Source: Petrolisthes cinctipes
Lineage: Eukaryota; Arthropoda; Malacostraca; Decapoda; Porcellanidae
Length of the DNA: 64,000 nucleotides
Assembly: GCA_033782935.1 (NCBI GenBank)
Contig: JAWQEG010000731.1
Span: 728,690 to 792,689 of the forward strand
Direction: 5' to 3'
The position numbers and the translations under genes were made by a program. Below the pieces are notes generated by a model. It saw nothing but the letters and a program-made list of their open reading frames with translations. It ran no database searches and was not told where the DNA came from. Below are positions 12,001 through 27,700 of the stretch, in pieces (within the stretch, counting starts at the first letter, position 1; the number at the start of each line of letters is the position of its first letter).

Positions 12001-12189
12001 ACGGGTACTGAAGATACAGGCACATATCGACTTTTCGCACCTAAAATATCGATTTTTAGCATGTTTTGGGCCTATATTTTGAAAAAAATTCTAGCCTTGA
12101 CTAGGCATGTACAGATCGCTTCTGGGACCCAAAAATACCAAATTTTCGGGTGTTTTGAGCCTGAATTTGAGATATAAACGGGTACAGAA
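6100..12189. repeat. 176-bp satellite array, remainder of block A
   Basis: About 34 monomers, colinear with 34492 to about 41650 in block A'. The offset steps from 28392 (near 6305) to 28216 (near 7268), 28215 (8420-9236) and 27506 (10120-10982), each step reflecting gain or loss of whole monomers. A short monomer sits near 6532, where GCACTGCGT joins directly to GTACAGAAGATG; the same junction is seen near 34917. Several monomers carry the AAAAAACGCG expansion (near 8632, 10756, 11816). No gene is seen. Confidence 0.95.
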
Positions 12190-15100
12190 GATGGATGCAC
12201 ATATCGACTTTTTGCACCTAAAATATCGATTTTGGGCATGTTTTGGGTCTGTATCTTGAAAACATTCTAGCATGGAGTAGGCATATACAGGTTGCTTCTG
12301 GGACCAAAAAATATCGAATTTTCGGGTGTTTTGAGCCTGAATTTGAGATATAAACGAGTACAGAAGATGAATGCACATATCGACTTGTGACACCTGAAAT
12401 ATAAATTTATAGAATGTTTTAAACCTATATTTTAAAAACATTCTAGCACTGAGTAAGCATGTACAGATCGCTTCTGGAACTTAAAACTATTGAATATTCG
12501 GGTGTTTGAGCCTGAATTTGAGATGTAAACCGGTACTGAAGATACATGCACATATCGACTTTTTGCACCTAAAATATCGATTTTAAGCTTGTTTTGGGTC
12601 TGTATCTTGAAAACATTCTAGCAAGAAGTAGGCATGTACAGATCGCTTCAGGGACCCAAAAATACCAAATTTTCGGGTGTTTTGATCCTGAATTTGAGAT
12701 ATAAACGCGTGCAGAAGATGCATGCACATATCGAATTTGGGCACCTAAAATATCGATTTTCAGCATGTTTTATGGCCTGTATTTTTAAAGTACTCTAACA
12801 ATGAGTAGGCATGTATACCAGATCGTTTCTGGAACCCAAAAATACCGAATTTTCGGGTGTTTAGAGCCTGAATTTAAGTATAAACGGGTACAGAAGATGC
12901 ATGCACATATTGACTATGGGCAGCTAAAATATCGATTTTCAGCATGTTTTGGGCATGTATTTTGAAAATACTTAAACACGAGGTAGGCATATACAGATTG
13001 CATCTAGGACCCAAAAACATCGACTTTTCGGGTGTTTTGAGCCTAAATTTGAGATATAAACTGGTACAGAATATCTATGCACACATCGACTTGGGACACC
13101 TAAAATATCGATTTTTAGCATATTTTAAGCCTATATTTTGCAAACATTCTAGCACTGAGTAGGCATGTACAGATCTCTTCTTGAACCCAAAAATATCGAA
13201 TTTTTGGGTGTTTTGAGCCTGAATTTGAGATATAAACGTGTACAGAAGATGCATGCACATATCGACATTGGGCACCTAAAATATCGATTTTTAGCATGTA
13301 TTGGGCTTTTATTTTGAAAATATTCTAGCACTGAGTAGGCATGCACAGATCGCTTCTAGGACCCAAAAATACCGAATTTTTGGGAGTTTTGAGCATGAAT
13401 TTGAGATATAAACGGGTACAGTACAGAAGATGCATGCACATATCAACATTGGGCATCTAAAATATCGATTTTTAGCATGTTTTAGGTCTGTATCTTGAAA
13501 ACATTCTAGCTTTGCGTAGGCATGTACAGATCGCTTCTGGGTCCCAAAAATATCGAATTTTCGGGTGTTTAGAGCCTGAATTTAAGATATAAACGGGTAC
13601 AGAAGATGCATGCACATATTGACTATGGGCAGCTAAAATATCGATTTTCATCATGTTTTGGGCATGTATTTTGAAAATACTTAAACAAGGAGTAGGCATA
13701 TACAGATTGCATGTAAAACCCAAAAATATCGAATTTTCGGGTGTTTTGAGCCTGAATTTGAGATATAAACGGGTACTGAATAAGCATGCACATATCTATT
13801 TTAGACACCTAAAATATCGTTTTTTAGAATGTTTTAGGCCTATATTTTAAAAATACTCTAACACAGAGTAGGCATGTACAGATCGCTTTTAGGACCCAAA
13901 AATATCTAATTTTCGGGTGTTTTGAGCCTGAATTTGGGATATAAACGGGTACAGAAGATACATACACATATTGACTTTGGGCACCTCAAATATCGATTTT
14001 CAGCATGTTTTTGGCCTGTATTTTGAAAATACTCGAACACGGAATAGGCATGTACAGATTGCTTCTGGGGCCCAAAAACATCGAATTTTCGGGAATTTTG
14101 AGCCTGCATTTGAGATATAAACGAGTACTGAAGATGCATGCACATATCCAATTTTTGCACCTAAAATATCGATTTAGAGCATATTTTAGGTCTGTATCTT
14201 GAAAACATTCTAGCAAAGAGTAGGCATGTACCAGTCGCTTTTGGGACCAAAAAATATCGAATTTTCGGGTGTCTTGAGTCTGAATTTGAGATATAAACGG
14301 GTACAGAAGATGCATGCTCATATCCACTTTGGGCACCTAAAATATCGATTTTCAGCATGTTTTGGGCCTGAAATTCAAAAAGTACTCTAACACGGAGTAG
14401 CCATGTACAGATCTCTTCTGGGACCCAAAAATATCGAGTTTTCGGGTGTTTTGAGCCTGAATTTGAGATATAAACGGGTACAGAAGATGCATGCAGATAT
14501 CGATTTTGGGCATCAAAAATATCGATTTTTAGCATGCTTTGGGCCTATATTTTGAAAGTATTCTAGCAATGAGTAGGCATGTACAGATCGCTTCTGGGAC
14601 CAAAAAATATCGAATTTTCGGGTGTTTTCAGCCTGAATATGGGATATAAACGGGTATAGAAGATGCATACACATATTGACTTTGGGAACCTAAAATATCG
14701 ATTTTGAGCATGTTTTGGGCCTGTATTTTTAAAATACTCTAACACGGAGTAGGCAAGTAAAGATCGCTTCTGGGACCCAAAATTATCGAATTTTTGTGTG
14801 TTTTGAGCCTGAATTTGAGATATAAACCAGTACAGAAAATGCATGCTCATATCGACATTTAGCACCTAAAATATCGATTTTTAGCATGTTTTAGGCCTAT
14901 ATTTTAAAAATATTCTAGCACTGAGTAGGCATGTACAGATCGCTTCAGGGACCCAAAAATATCGATTTTTCGGGTGTTTTCAGCCTGAATTTTGGATATA
15001 AACGGATACAAAAGATATATGCACATATCGACTTTGGACACCTAAAATATCGATTTTTAGCATGCTTTAAACCTATATTTTGAAAACATTTTAGCACTGA

Positions 15101-16927
15101 GTAGGCATGTAAATATCCCTTCTGGGACCCAAAATTATAGAAATTTCGGGTGTTTTGAGCGTGAATTTGAGATATAAACCGGTACAGAAAATGCATGCTC
15201 TAATCGACATTTAGCACCTAAAATATCGATTTTTAGCATGTTTTGGGCCTACATTTAAAAAATATTCTAGCACTGTACATATCGCTTCTGGGACCCTAAA
15301 ATATCGAATTTTCGGGTGCTTTGAGCCTGAATTTGAGATATAAACGGGTACAGAAGATGCATGCACATATCGACTTTGGGCATCCAAAATATAGATTTTT
15401 AGCATGTTTTAAGCCTATATTTTGAAAACATTCTAGCACTGAGTAGACATGTACAGATCGCTTCTGGGACTAAAAATATCGAATTTTCGGGTGTTTTGAC
15501 CCTGAATTTGGGATATTAATGGGTACAGAAGATGCATACACATATTGACTTTGGGCACCTCAAATATCTATTTTCAGCATGTTTTGGGCCTGTATTTTGA
15601 AAGTAGTCTAACACGGAGTAGGCATCTACAGATCGCTTCTGGGACCCAAAAATATTGAATTTTAGCGTGATTTGAGCCTGAATTTGAGATATTAACGGGT
15701 ACAGAAGATGCATGCACATATCGACTATGTGGAGCTAAATTATTGATTTTCAGCATGGTTTAGGCATGTATTTTGAAAACATTCTAGCATAGAGTAGGCA
15801 TGTACAGATCGCTTCTGAAACCCGAGAATATCGAATTTTCGGGTGTTTTGAGCCTGAATTTGAGATATAAACGTGTACTGAAGATGGATGCACATATCTA
15901 CTTTGGGCACCTAAAATATCGATTTTCAGCATATTTTGGGCCTGTATTTTGAAAGTACTCTAACACGGAGTAGGCATGTACAGATCTCTAATGGGACCCA
16001 AAAATATCGAGTTTTCGGGTGTTTTGAGCCTGAATTTGAGATATAAACAGGTACAGAAGATACATGCAGATATCGACATTTAGCACCTAAAATATCGATT
16101 TTTAGCATGTTTTGGGCCTATATTTTAAAAATATTCTAGGACTGAGTAGGCATGTACAGATCGATTCTGGGACCCAAAAATATCGAATTTTCGGGTGTTT
16201 TTAGCCTGAATTTTGGATATAAACGGGTATAGAAGATGCATACACATATTGACTTTGGGAACCTAAAATATCGATTGTGAGCATGTTTTTGGCCTGTATT
16301 TTGAAAATACTCTAACACGGAGTAGGCATGTAAAGATCGCTTCTGGGACCCAAAGTTATTGAATTTTCAGGTGTTTTGAGCCTGAATTTGAGATATAAAC
16401 CGGTACAGAAAATACATGCTCATATCGACATTTAGCACCTAAAATATCGATTTTTAGCATGTTTTGGGCCTATAATTTAAAATTATTCTAGGACTGAGTA
16501 GGCATGTACAGATCGATTCTGGGACCCAAAAATATCGAATTTTCGGGTGTTTTGAGCCTGAATTTGAGATATAAACGGGTACAGAAGATGCATTCACATA
16601 TCGATTTTGGGCACCCAAAATATCGATTTTTAGTATGTTTTGGGCCAAAATTTTGAAAATATTCTATCACTGAGTAGACATGTACAGATTGCTTCTGGGA
16701 CCCAAAAATATCGAATTTTCGGGTGTTTTGAGCCTGAATTTGGGATATAAACAAGTACAAAAAATGTATTCACATATCGAATTTGGACACCTAAAATATC
16801 GAATTTTAGCATGTTTTAGGCCTATATTTTAAAAACATTCTAGCACTAAGTAGACATGTACAGATTGCTTCTGGGACACAAAAATATCGAATTTTCGGGT
16901 GTTTTAAGCCTGAATTTGGGATATAAA
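12190..16927. repeat. Higher-order satellite unit, copy 1
   Basis: About 27 monomers. Bases 12400-13170 match 16975-17745 (offset about 4575). Bases 13240 to about 15785 match 18518 to about 21065 (offset 5278), and from there to 16927 they match to 22381 (offset 5454). The first part also matches 41654-42689 (offset 29464) and the central part 43815 onward (offset 30343). Compared with copies 2 and 3 it lacks about four monomers near 13230 and one near 15785. A 10-bp internal deletion (GCACTGTAC) near 15269 is shared by all three copies. Confidence 0.9.
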
Positions 16928-19900
16928 CGAGTACAGAAGATGCATGCACATATCGACATGGGACACCTAAAATACAAATTTTTAGCATGTTTAAAACCGA
17001 TATTTTAAAAACATTCTAGCACTGAGTAAACATGTACAGATCGCTTCTGGAACTTAAAATTATTGAATATTCGGGTGTTTGAGCCTGAATTTGAGATGTA
17101 AACCGGTACTGAAGATACATGCACATATCGACTTTTTGCACCTAAAATATCGATTTTAAGCTTGTTTTTGGTCTTTAACTTGAAAACATTCGAGCAAGAA
17201 GTAGGCATGTACAGATCGCTTCTGGGACCCAAAAATACCGAATTTTCGGGTGTTTTGAGCCTGAATTTGAGATATAAACGGGTGCAGAAGATGCATGCAC
17301 AAATCGACTTTGGGCACCTAAAATATCGATTTTCAGCATGTTTTATTGCCTGTATTTCTAAAGTACTCTAACACTGAGTAGGCATGTATACCAGATCGCT
17401 TCTGGGACCCAAAAATACCGAGTTTTCGGGTGTTTAGAGCCTGAATTTAAGATATAAACGGGTACAGAAGATGCATGCACTTATTGACTATGGGCAGCTA
17501 AAATATCGATTTTCAGCATGTTTTGGGCATGTATTTTGAAAATACTTAAACACGGAGTAGGCATATACAGATTGCATATAGGACCCAAAAACATCGAATT
17601 TTCGGGTGTTTTGAGCCTAAATTTGAGATATAAACTGGTACAGAATATCTATGCACACATCGACTTGGGACACCTAAAATATCGATTTTTAGCATATTTT
17701 GAGCCTATATTTTGCAAACATTCTAGCACTGAGTAGGCATGTACAGATCTCTTCTGGGACCCAAAAATATCGAATTTTCGGGTGTTTTGAGCCTGAATTT
17801 GAGATATAAACGGGAACAGAAGATGCATGCACTTATAGACTATGGGCAGCTAAAATATCGATTTTCAGCATGTTTTGGGCATGTATTTTGAAAATACTCT
17901 AACACGGAGTAGGCATGTACAGATCGCGTCTGGGACCCAAAAATATCGAATTTTCGAGTTTTTTCATCTTGAATTTGAGATATAAATGGGTACAGAACAT
18001 GCATGCACTTATTGACTTGGGACACCTAAAATATCGATTTTTAGCATGTTTTGAGCCTATATTTTGAAAACATTCTAGGACTGAGTAGGCATGTACAGAT
18101 CGCTTTTGGAACCCAAAAATATTGAATTTTCGGGAGTTTTGAGCCTGAATTTGATATGTAAACAGGTAATGAAGATGCATGCACATATCGACTCTTTGCA
18201 CCTAAAATATCGATTTTGAGCATGTTTTGGGACTGTATTGTGAAAATACTCTAACAAGAAGTAGGCATGTACAGATCGCTTCTTTGACACAAAAATATCG
18301 AATTTTCGGGTGTTTTGAGCCTGAATTTGAGATATAAACGGGTACAGAAAATGTATGCACATATCGACTTTTTGCACCAAAAATATCGATTTTGAGCATA
18401 TTTTGGGTCTGTATCTTGAAAACATTCTAGCAAAGAGTAGGCATGTACAAGTCGCTTCTGGGACCCAAAAATATCGAATGTTAGGGTGTCTTGAGTCTGA
18501 ATTTGAGATATAAACGGGTACAGAAGATGCATGCACATATCGACATTGGGCACCTAAAATATCGATTTTTAGCATGTATTGGGCTTTTATTTTGAAAATA
18601 TTCTAGCACTGAGTAGGCATGCACAGATCGCTTCTGGGACCCAAAAATACCGAATTTTTGGGAGTTTTGAGATTGAATTTGAGATATAAACGGGTTCAGT
18701 ACAGAAGATGCATGCACATATCAACATTGGGCATCTAAAATATCGATTTTTAGCATGTTTTAGGTCTGTATCTTGAAAACATTCTAGCTTTGCGTAGGCA
18801 TGTACAGATCGCTTCTGGGTCCCAAAAATATCGAATTTTCGGGTGTTTAGAGCCTGAATTTAAGATATAAACGGGTACAGAAGATGCATGCACATATTGA
18901 CTATGGGCAGCTAAAATATCGATTTTCATCATGTTTTGGGCATGTATTTTGAAAATACTTAAACAAGGAGTAGGCATATACAGATTGCATGTAAAACCCA
19001 AAAATATCGAATTTTCGGGTGTTTTGAGCCTGAATTTGAGATATAAACGGGTACGGAATATGCATGCACATATCTATTTTAGACACCTAAAATATCGATT
19101 TTTAGCATGTTTTAGGCCTATATTTTAAAAATACTCTAACACAGAGTAGGCATGTACAGATCGCTTCTGGGACCCAAAAATATCTAATTTTCGGGTGTTT
19201 TGAGCCTGAATTTGGGATATAAACGGGTACAGAAGATACATACACATATTGACTTTGGGCACCTCAAATATCGATTTTCAGCATGTTTTGGGCCTGTATT
19301 TTGAAAATACTCGAACACGGAATAGGCATGTACAGATTGCTTCTGGGGCCCAAAAACATCGAATTTTCGGGAATTTTGAGCCTGCATTTGAGATATAAAC
19401 GAGTACTGAAGATGCATGCACATATCCAATTTTTGCACCTAAAATATCGATTTAGAGCATATTTTAGGTCTGTATCTTGAAAACATTCTAGCAAAGAGTA
19501 GGCATGTACCAGTCGCTTTTGGGACCAAAAAATATCGAATTTTCGGGTGTCTTGAGTCTGAATTTGAGATATAAACGGGTACAGAAGATGCATGCTCATA
19601 TCCACTTTGGGCACCTAAAATATCGATTTTCAGCATGTTTTGGGCCTGAAATTCAAAAAGTACTCTAACACGGAGTAGGCATGTACAGATCTCTTCTGGG
19701 ACCCAAAAATATCGAGTTTTCAGGTGTTTTGAGCCTGAATTTGAGATATAAACGGGTACAGAAGATGCATGCAGATATCGACTTTGGGCACCAAAAATAT
19801 CGATTTTTAGCATGCTTTGGGCCTATATTTTGAAAGTATTCTAGCAATGAGTAGGCATGTACAGATCGCTTCTGGGACCAAAAAATATCGAATTTTCGGG

Positions 19901-22381
19901 TGTTTTCAGCCTGAATATGGGATATAAACGGGTATAGAAGATGCATACACATATTGACTTTGGGAACCTAAAATATCGATTTTAAGCATGTTTTGGGCCT
20001 GTATTTTTAAAATACTCTAACACGGAGTAGGCAAGTAAAGATCGCTTCTGGGACCCAAAATTATCGAATTTTTGTGTGTTTTGAGCCTGAATTTGAGATA
20101 TAAACCAGTACAGAAAATGCATGCTCATATCGACATTTAGCACCTAAAATATCGATTTTTAGCATGTTTTAGGCCTATATTTTAAAAATATTCTAGCACT
20201 GAGTAGGCATGTACAGATCGCTTCAGGGACCCAAAAATATCGATTTTTCGGGTGTTTTCAGCCTGAATTTTGGATATAAACGGATACAAAAGATATATGC
20301 ACATATCGACTTTGGACACCTAAAATATCGATTTTTAGCATGCTTTAAACCTATATTTTGAAAACATTTTAGCACTGAGTAGGCATGTAAATATCCCTTC
20401 TGGGACCCAAAATTATAGAAATTTCGGGTGTTTTGAGCCTGAATTTGAGATATAAACCGGTACAGAAAATGCATGCTCTAATCGACATTTAGCACCTAAA
20501 ATATCGATTTTTAGCATGTTTTGGGCCTACATTTAAAAAATATTCTAGCACTGTACAGATCGCTTCTGGGACCCTAAAATATCGAATTTTCGGGTGCTTT
20601 GAGCTTGAATTTGAGATATAAACGGGTACAGAAGATGCATGCACATATCGACTTTGGGCATCCAAAATATCGATTTTTAGCATGTTTTAAGCCTATATTT
20701 TGAAAAAATTCTAGCACTGAGTAGACATGTACAGATCGCTTCTGGGACTAAAAATATCGAATTTTCGGGTGTTTTGACCCTGAATTTGGGATATAAATGG
20801 GTACAGAAGATGCATACACATATTGACTTTGGGCACCTCAAATATCTATTTTCAGCATGTTTTGGGCCTGTATTTTGAAAGTAGTCTAACACGGAGTAGG
20901 CATCTACAGATCGCTTCTGGGACCCAAAAATATTGAATTTTAGCGTGATTTGAGCCTGAATTTGAGATATAAACGGGTACAGAAGATGCATGCACATATC
21001 GACTATGTGGAGCTAAAATATTGATTTTCAGCATGGTTTAGGCATGTATTTTGAAAACATTCTAGCACTAATTAGACATGTACAGATCGCTTCTGGGACA
21101 CAAAAATATCGAATTTTCGGGTGTTTAAAGCCTGAATTTGGGATATAAACGGGTACAAAAGATGTATGCACATATCGACTTTTTGCACCTAAAATATCGA
21201 TTTTGAGCATGTTTTGGGTCTGTATTTTGAAAACATTCTAGCATAGAGTAGACATGTACAGATCGCTTCTGAAACCCGAGAATATCGAATTTTCGGGTGT
21301 TTTGAGCCTGAATTTGAGATATAAACGTGTACTGAAGATGGATGCACATATCTACTTTGGGCACCTAAAATATCGATTTTCAGCATATTTTGGGCCTGTA
21401 TTTTGAAAGTACTCTAACACGGAGTAGGCATGTACAGATCTCTAATGGGACCCAAAAATATCGAGTTTTCGGGTGTTTTGAGCCAGAATTTGAGATATAA
21501 ACAGGTACAGAAGATGCATGCAGATATCGACATTTAGCACCTAAAATATAGATTTTTAGCATGTTTTGGGCCTATATTTTAAAAATATTCTAGGACTGAG
21601 TAGGCATGTACAGATCGATTCTGGGACCCAAAAATATCGAATTTTCGGGTGTTTTTAGCCTGAATTTTGGATATAAACGGGTATAGAAGATGCATACACA
21701 TATTGACTTTGGGAACCTAAAATATCGATTGTGAGCATGTTTTTGGCCTGTATTTTGAAAATACTCTAACACGGAGTAGGCATGTAAAGATCGCTTCTGG
21801 GACCCAAAGTTATCGAATTTTCGGGTGTTTTGAGCCTGAATTTGAGATATAAACCGGTACAGAAAATACATGCTCATATCGACATTTAGCACCTAAAATA
21901 TCGATTTTTAGCATGTTTTGGGCCTATAATTTAAAATTATTCTAGGACTGAGTAGGCATGTACAGATCGATTCTGGGACCCAAAAATATCGAATTTTCGG
22001 GTGTTTTGAGCCTGAATTTGAGATATAAACGGGTACAGAAGATGCATTCACATATCGATTTTGGGCACCCAAAATATCGATTTTTAGTATGTTTTGGGCC
22101 AAAATTTTGAAAATATTCTATCACTGAGTAGACATGTACAGATTGCTTCTGGGACCCAGAAATATCGAATTTTCGGGTGTTTTGAGCCTGAATTTGGGAT
22201 ATAAACAAGTACAAAAAATGTATTCACATATCGAATTTGGACACCTAAAATATCGAATTTTAGCATGTTTTAGGCCTATATTTTAAAAACATTCTAGCAC
22301 TAAGTAGACATGTACAGATTGCTTCTGGGACACAAAAATATCGAATTTTCGGGTGTTTTAAGCCTGAATTTGGGATATAAA
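16928..22381. repeat. Higher-order satellite unit, copy 2
   Basis: About 31 monomers adjacent to copy 1. It contains an extra run at about 17745-18517 that copy 1 lacks but copy 3 has (17840-18201 matches 42730-43091, offset 24890), and an extra monomer at about 21066-21241. Bases 21305-22440 recur nearby at 23594-24730 (offset 2289). Orientation is the same as the rest of the array and there are no genes. Confidence 0.9.
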
Positions 22382-23593
22382 CGGGTACAAAAGATATATG
22401 CACATATCTACTTTTTGCCCCTAAAATATCGATTTTGAAGCATGTTTTGGGCCTATATTTTAAAAATATTCTAGGACTGAGTAGGCATGTACAGATCGAT
22501 TCTGGGACCCAAAAATATCAAATTTTCGGGTGTTTTGAGCCTGAATTTGAGATATAATCGGGTACAGAAGATGCATTCACATATCGACTTTGGGCACCCA
22601 AAATATCGATTTTTAGTATGTTTTGGGCCAAAATTTTGAAAATATTCTATCACTGAGTAGACATGTACAGATTGCTTCTGGGACCCAGAAATATCGAATT
22701 TTCGGGTGTTTTGAGCCTGAATTTGGGATATAAACAAGTACAAAATATGTATTCACATATCGAATTTGGACACCTAAAATATCGAATTTTAGCATGTTTT
22801 AGGCCTATATTTTAAAAACATTCTAGCGCTAAGTAGACATGTACAGATTGCTTCTGGGACACAAAAATATCGAATTTTCGGGTGTTTTAAGCCTGAATTT
22901 GGGATATAAACGGGTACAAAAGATGTATGCACATATCTACTTTTTGCCCCTAAAATATCGATTTTGAGCATGTTTTGGGTCTGTATTTTGAAAACATTCT
23001 AGCAAAGAGTAGGCATGTACAGATCGATTCTGAGACCCAAAAATATCGAATTTTCGGATGTTTTCAGCCTGGATTTGGGATATAAACGGGTCTAGAAGAT
23101 GCATACACATATTGACTTTGGGAAACTAAAATATCGATTTTGAGCATGTTTTGGGCCTGTATTTTGAAAATACTCTAACACGGAGTAGGCATGTACAGAT
23201 CGCTTCTGGGACACAAAATTATCGAATTTTCGGGTGTTTTGAGCCTGAATTTGAGATATAAACCGGTACAGAAAATGCATGCTCATATCGACATTTAGCA
23301 CCTAAAATATCGATTTTTAGCATGTTTTGGGCCTATATTTTAAAAATATTCTAGGACTGAGTAGGCATGTACAGATCGCTTCTGGGACAAAAAAATATCG
23401 AATTTTCGGATGTTTTGAGCCTGAATTTTGGATATAAACGGGAACAAAAGATGTATGCACATATCGACTTTGGACACCTAAAATATCGATTTTTAGCATG
23501 TTTTAAGCCTATATTTTGATAACATTCTAGCACTGTGTAGACATGTAAATATCGCTTCTGGGACCTAAAAATGTTGAATTTTTGGGTGTTTTG

Positions 23594-24730
23594 AGCCTGA
23601 ATTTGAGATATAAACGTGTACTGAAGATGGATGCACATATCTACTTTGGGCACCTAAAATATCGATTTTCAGCATATTTTGGGCCTGTATTTTGAAAGTA
23701 CTCTAACACGGAGTAGGCATGTACAGATCTCTAATGGGACCCAAAAATATCGAGTTTTCGGGTGTTTTGAGCCAGAATTTGAGATATAAACAGGTACAGA
23801 AGATGCATGCAGATATCGACATTTAGCACCTAAAATATCGATTTTTAGCATGTTTTGGGCCTATATTTTAAAAATATTCTAGGACTGAGTAGGCATGTAC
23901 AGATCGATTCTGGGACCCAAAAATATCGAATTTTCGGGTGTTTTTAGCCTGAATTTTGGATATAAACGGGTATAGAAGATGCATACACATATTGACTTTG
24001 GGAACCTAAAATATCGATTGTGAGCATGTTTTTGGCCTGTATTTTGAAAATACTCTAACACGGAGTAGGCATGTAAAGATCGCTTCTGGGACCCAAAGTT
24101 ATCGAATTTTCGGGTGTTTTGAGCCTGAATTTGAGATATAAACCGGTACAGAAAATACATGCTCATATCGACATTTAGCACCTAAAATATCGATTTTTAG
24201 CATGTTTTGGGCCTATAATTTAAAATTATTCTAGGACTGAGTAGGTATGTACAGATCGATTCTGGGACCCAAAAATATCAAATTTTCGGGTGTTTTGAGC
24301 CTGAATTTGAGATATAAACGGGTACAGAAGATGCATTCACATATCGATTTTGGGCACCCAAAATATCGATTTTTAGTATGTTTTGGGCCATAATTTTGAA
24401 AATATTCTATCACTGAGTAGACATGTACAGATTGCTTCTGGGACCCAGAAATATCGAATTTTCGGGTGTTTTGAGCCTGAATTTGGGATATAAACAAGTA
24501 CAAAAAATGTATTCACATATCGAATTTGGACACCTAAAATATCGAATTTTAGCATGTTTTAGGCCTATATTTTAAAAACATTCTAGCACTAAGTAGACAT
24601 GTACAGATTGCTTCTGGGACACAAAAATATCGAATTTTCGGGTGTTTTAAGCCTGAATTTGGGATATAAACGGGTACAAAAGATGTATGCACATATCTAC
24701 TTTAGCCCCTAAAATATCGATTTTGAGCAT
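23594..24730. repeat. Duplicate of 21305-22440 (offset 2289)
   Basis: About 6.5 monomers that follow the variant order of 21305-22440 closely, including the GATTGTGAGCATGTTTTTGG variant and the ACTGAGTAGG-TATG region. The breakpoints are approximate because both lie in sequence common to all monomers. Confidence 0.8.
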
Positions 24731-27700
24731 GTTTTGGGTCTGTATTTTGAAAACATTCTATCACTGAGTAGACATGTACAGATTGCTTCTGGGACCCAGA
24801 AATATCGAATTTTCGGGTGTTTTGAGCCTGAATTTGGGATATAAACAAGTACAAAAAATGTATTCACATATCGAATTTGGACACCTAAAATATCGAATTT
24901 TAGCATGTTTTAGGCCTATATTTTAAAAACATTCTAGCACTAAGTAGACATGTACAGATTGCTTCTGGGACACAAAAATATCGAATTTTCGGGTGTTTTA
25001 AGCCTGAATTTGGGATATAAACGGGTACAAAAGATGTATGCACATATCTACTTTTTGCCCCTAAAATATCGATTTTGAGCATGTTTTGGGTCTGTATTTT
25101 GAAAACATTCTAGCAAAGAGTAGGCATGTACAGATCGATTCTGAGACCCGAAAATATCGAATTTTCGAGTGTTTTGAGCCTGAATTTGAGATATAAACGG
25201 GTACAGAAGATGCGTGCACATATCGACTTTGGGCACCCAAAATATCGATTTTGAGCATGTTTTTGGCATCTATTTTGAAAATACTCTACTACGAAATAGG
25301 CATGTACAGATCGCTTCAGGGACACAAAAATATCGAATTTTCGGGTGTTTTGAGCCTGAATTTGAGATATAATCGTGTACTGAAGATCCATGCACATATC
25401 GACTTTTAACACCTAAAATATCGATTTTGAGCATGTTTTGGGTCTGTATTTAAAAAAAAAATTCTAGCAAAGAGTAGGCATGTACAGATCGCTTCTGGGA
25501 CCCAGAAATATCGATTTTTCGGGAGTTTTGAACCTGAATTTGAGATATAAACGGGTACAGAAGATGCATGCACATATCGACTTTGGGCACCCAAAATATC
25601 GATTTTAAGCATGTTTTAGGCATCTATTTTGAAAATACTCTAACACGAAGTAGGCATGTACACATCGCTTCTGGGACACAAAAATATTGAATTTTCGGGT
25701 GTTTTGAGCCTGAATTTGAGATATAAACGGGTACAGAAGATGCAGGCACATATCGACTTTTTGCACCTAATATATCGATTTTTAGCATGTTTTGGGCCTA
25801 TATTTTAAAAATATTCTAGGACTGAGTAGGCATGTACAGATTGCTTCTGGGACAAAAAAATATCGAATTTTCGGGTGTTTTGAGCCTGAATTTTGGATAT
25901 AAACGGGTACAAAAGATGTATGCACATATCGACTTTGGACACCCAAAATATCGATTTTTAGTATGTTTTGGGCCAAAATTTTGAAAATATTCTATCACTG
26001 AGTAGACATGTACAGATTGCTTCTGGGACCCAGAAATATCGAATTTTCGGGTGTTTTGAGCCTGAATTTGGGATATAAACAAGTACAAAAAATGTATTCA
26101 CATATCGAATTTGGACACCTAAAATATCGAATTTTAGCATGTTTTAGGCCTATATTTTAAAAACATTCTAGCACTAAGTAGACATGTACAGATTGCTTCT
26201 GGGACACAAAAATATCGAATTTTCGGGTGTTTTAAGCCTGAATTTGGGATATAAACGGGTACAAAAGATGTATGCACATATCTACTTTTTGCCCCTAAAA
26301 TATCGATTTTTAGCATGTTTTGGGTCTGTATTTTGAAAACATTCTAGCAAAGAGTAGGCATGTACACATCGGTTCTGAGACCCAAAAATATCGAATTTTC
26401 GGATGTTTTCAGCCTGGATTTGGGATATAAAAGGGTATAGAAGATGCATACACATATTGACTTTGGGAAACTAAAATATCGATTTTGAGCATGTTTTGGG
26501 CCTGTATTTTGAAAATACTCTAACACGGAGTAGGCATGTACAGATCGCTTCTGGGACCCAAAATTATCGAATTTTCGGGTGTTTTGAGCCTGAATTTGAG
26601 ATATAAACCGGTACAGAAAATGCATTCTCATATCGACATTTAGCACCTAAAATATCGATTTTTAGCATGTTTTGGGCCTATATTTTAAAAATATTCTAGG
26701 ACTGAGTAGGCATGTACAGATTGCTTCTGGGACAAAAAAATATCGAATTTTCGGGTGTTTTGAGCCTGAATTTTGGATATAAACGGGTACAAAAGATGTA
26801 TGCACATATCGACTTTGGACACCTAAAATATCGATTTTTAGCATGTTTTAAGCCTATATTTTGATAACATTCTAGCACTGTGTAGACATGTACAGATCGC
26901 TTCTGGGACCCAAAAATGTTGAATTTTTGGGTGTTTTGAGCCTGAATTTGAGATATAAACGGGTACTGAAGATGCTGGCACATATCGACTTTTTGCACCT
27001 AAAATATCGATTTTGAGCTTGTTTTGGGTCTGTATCTTGAAAACATTCTAATAAGGAGTAAGCATGTACAGATCGCTTCTGGGACCCAAAAATACCGAGT
27101 TCTCGGGTGTTTTGAGCCTGAATTTGAGATATAAACGGATAATGAAGATGCATGCACATATCGACTTTTTGCACCTAATATATCGATTTTGAGCATGTTT
27201 TGGGTATGTATCTTGAAAACATTCTAAGAAGAAGTAGGTATGTACATATCGCTTCTGGGACACAAAAATATCTAATTTTCGGGTGTTTTGAGCGTGAATT
27301 TGAGATATAAACGGGTACAGAAGATGCATTCACATATCGACTTTGGGCACCCAAAATATCAATTTTTATTATGTTTTGGGCCAATATTTTGAAAATATTC
27401 TATCACTGAGTAGGCATGTACAGATCGCTTCTGAGACCCAGAAATATCGAATTTTCGGGTGTTTATAGCCTGAATTTGGGATAAAAACAAGTACAAAAGA
27501 TGTTTGCACATATCGACTTTGGACACCTAAAATATCGAATTTTAGCATGTTTTAGGCCTATATTTTAAAAACATTCTAGCACTAAGTAGACATGTACAGA
27601 TCGCTTCTGGGACACAAAAATATCGAATTTTCGGGTGTTTTAAGCCTGAATTTGGGATATAAACGGGTAGAAAAGATGTATGCACATATCTACTTTTTGC

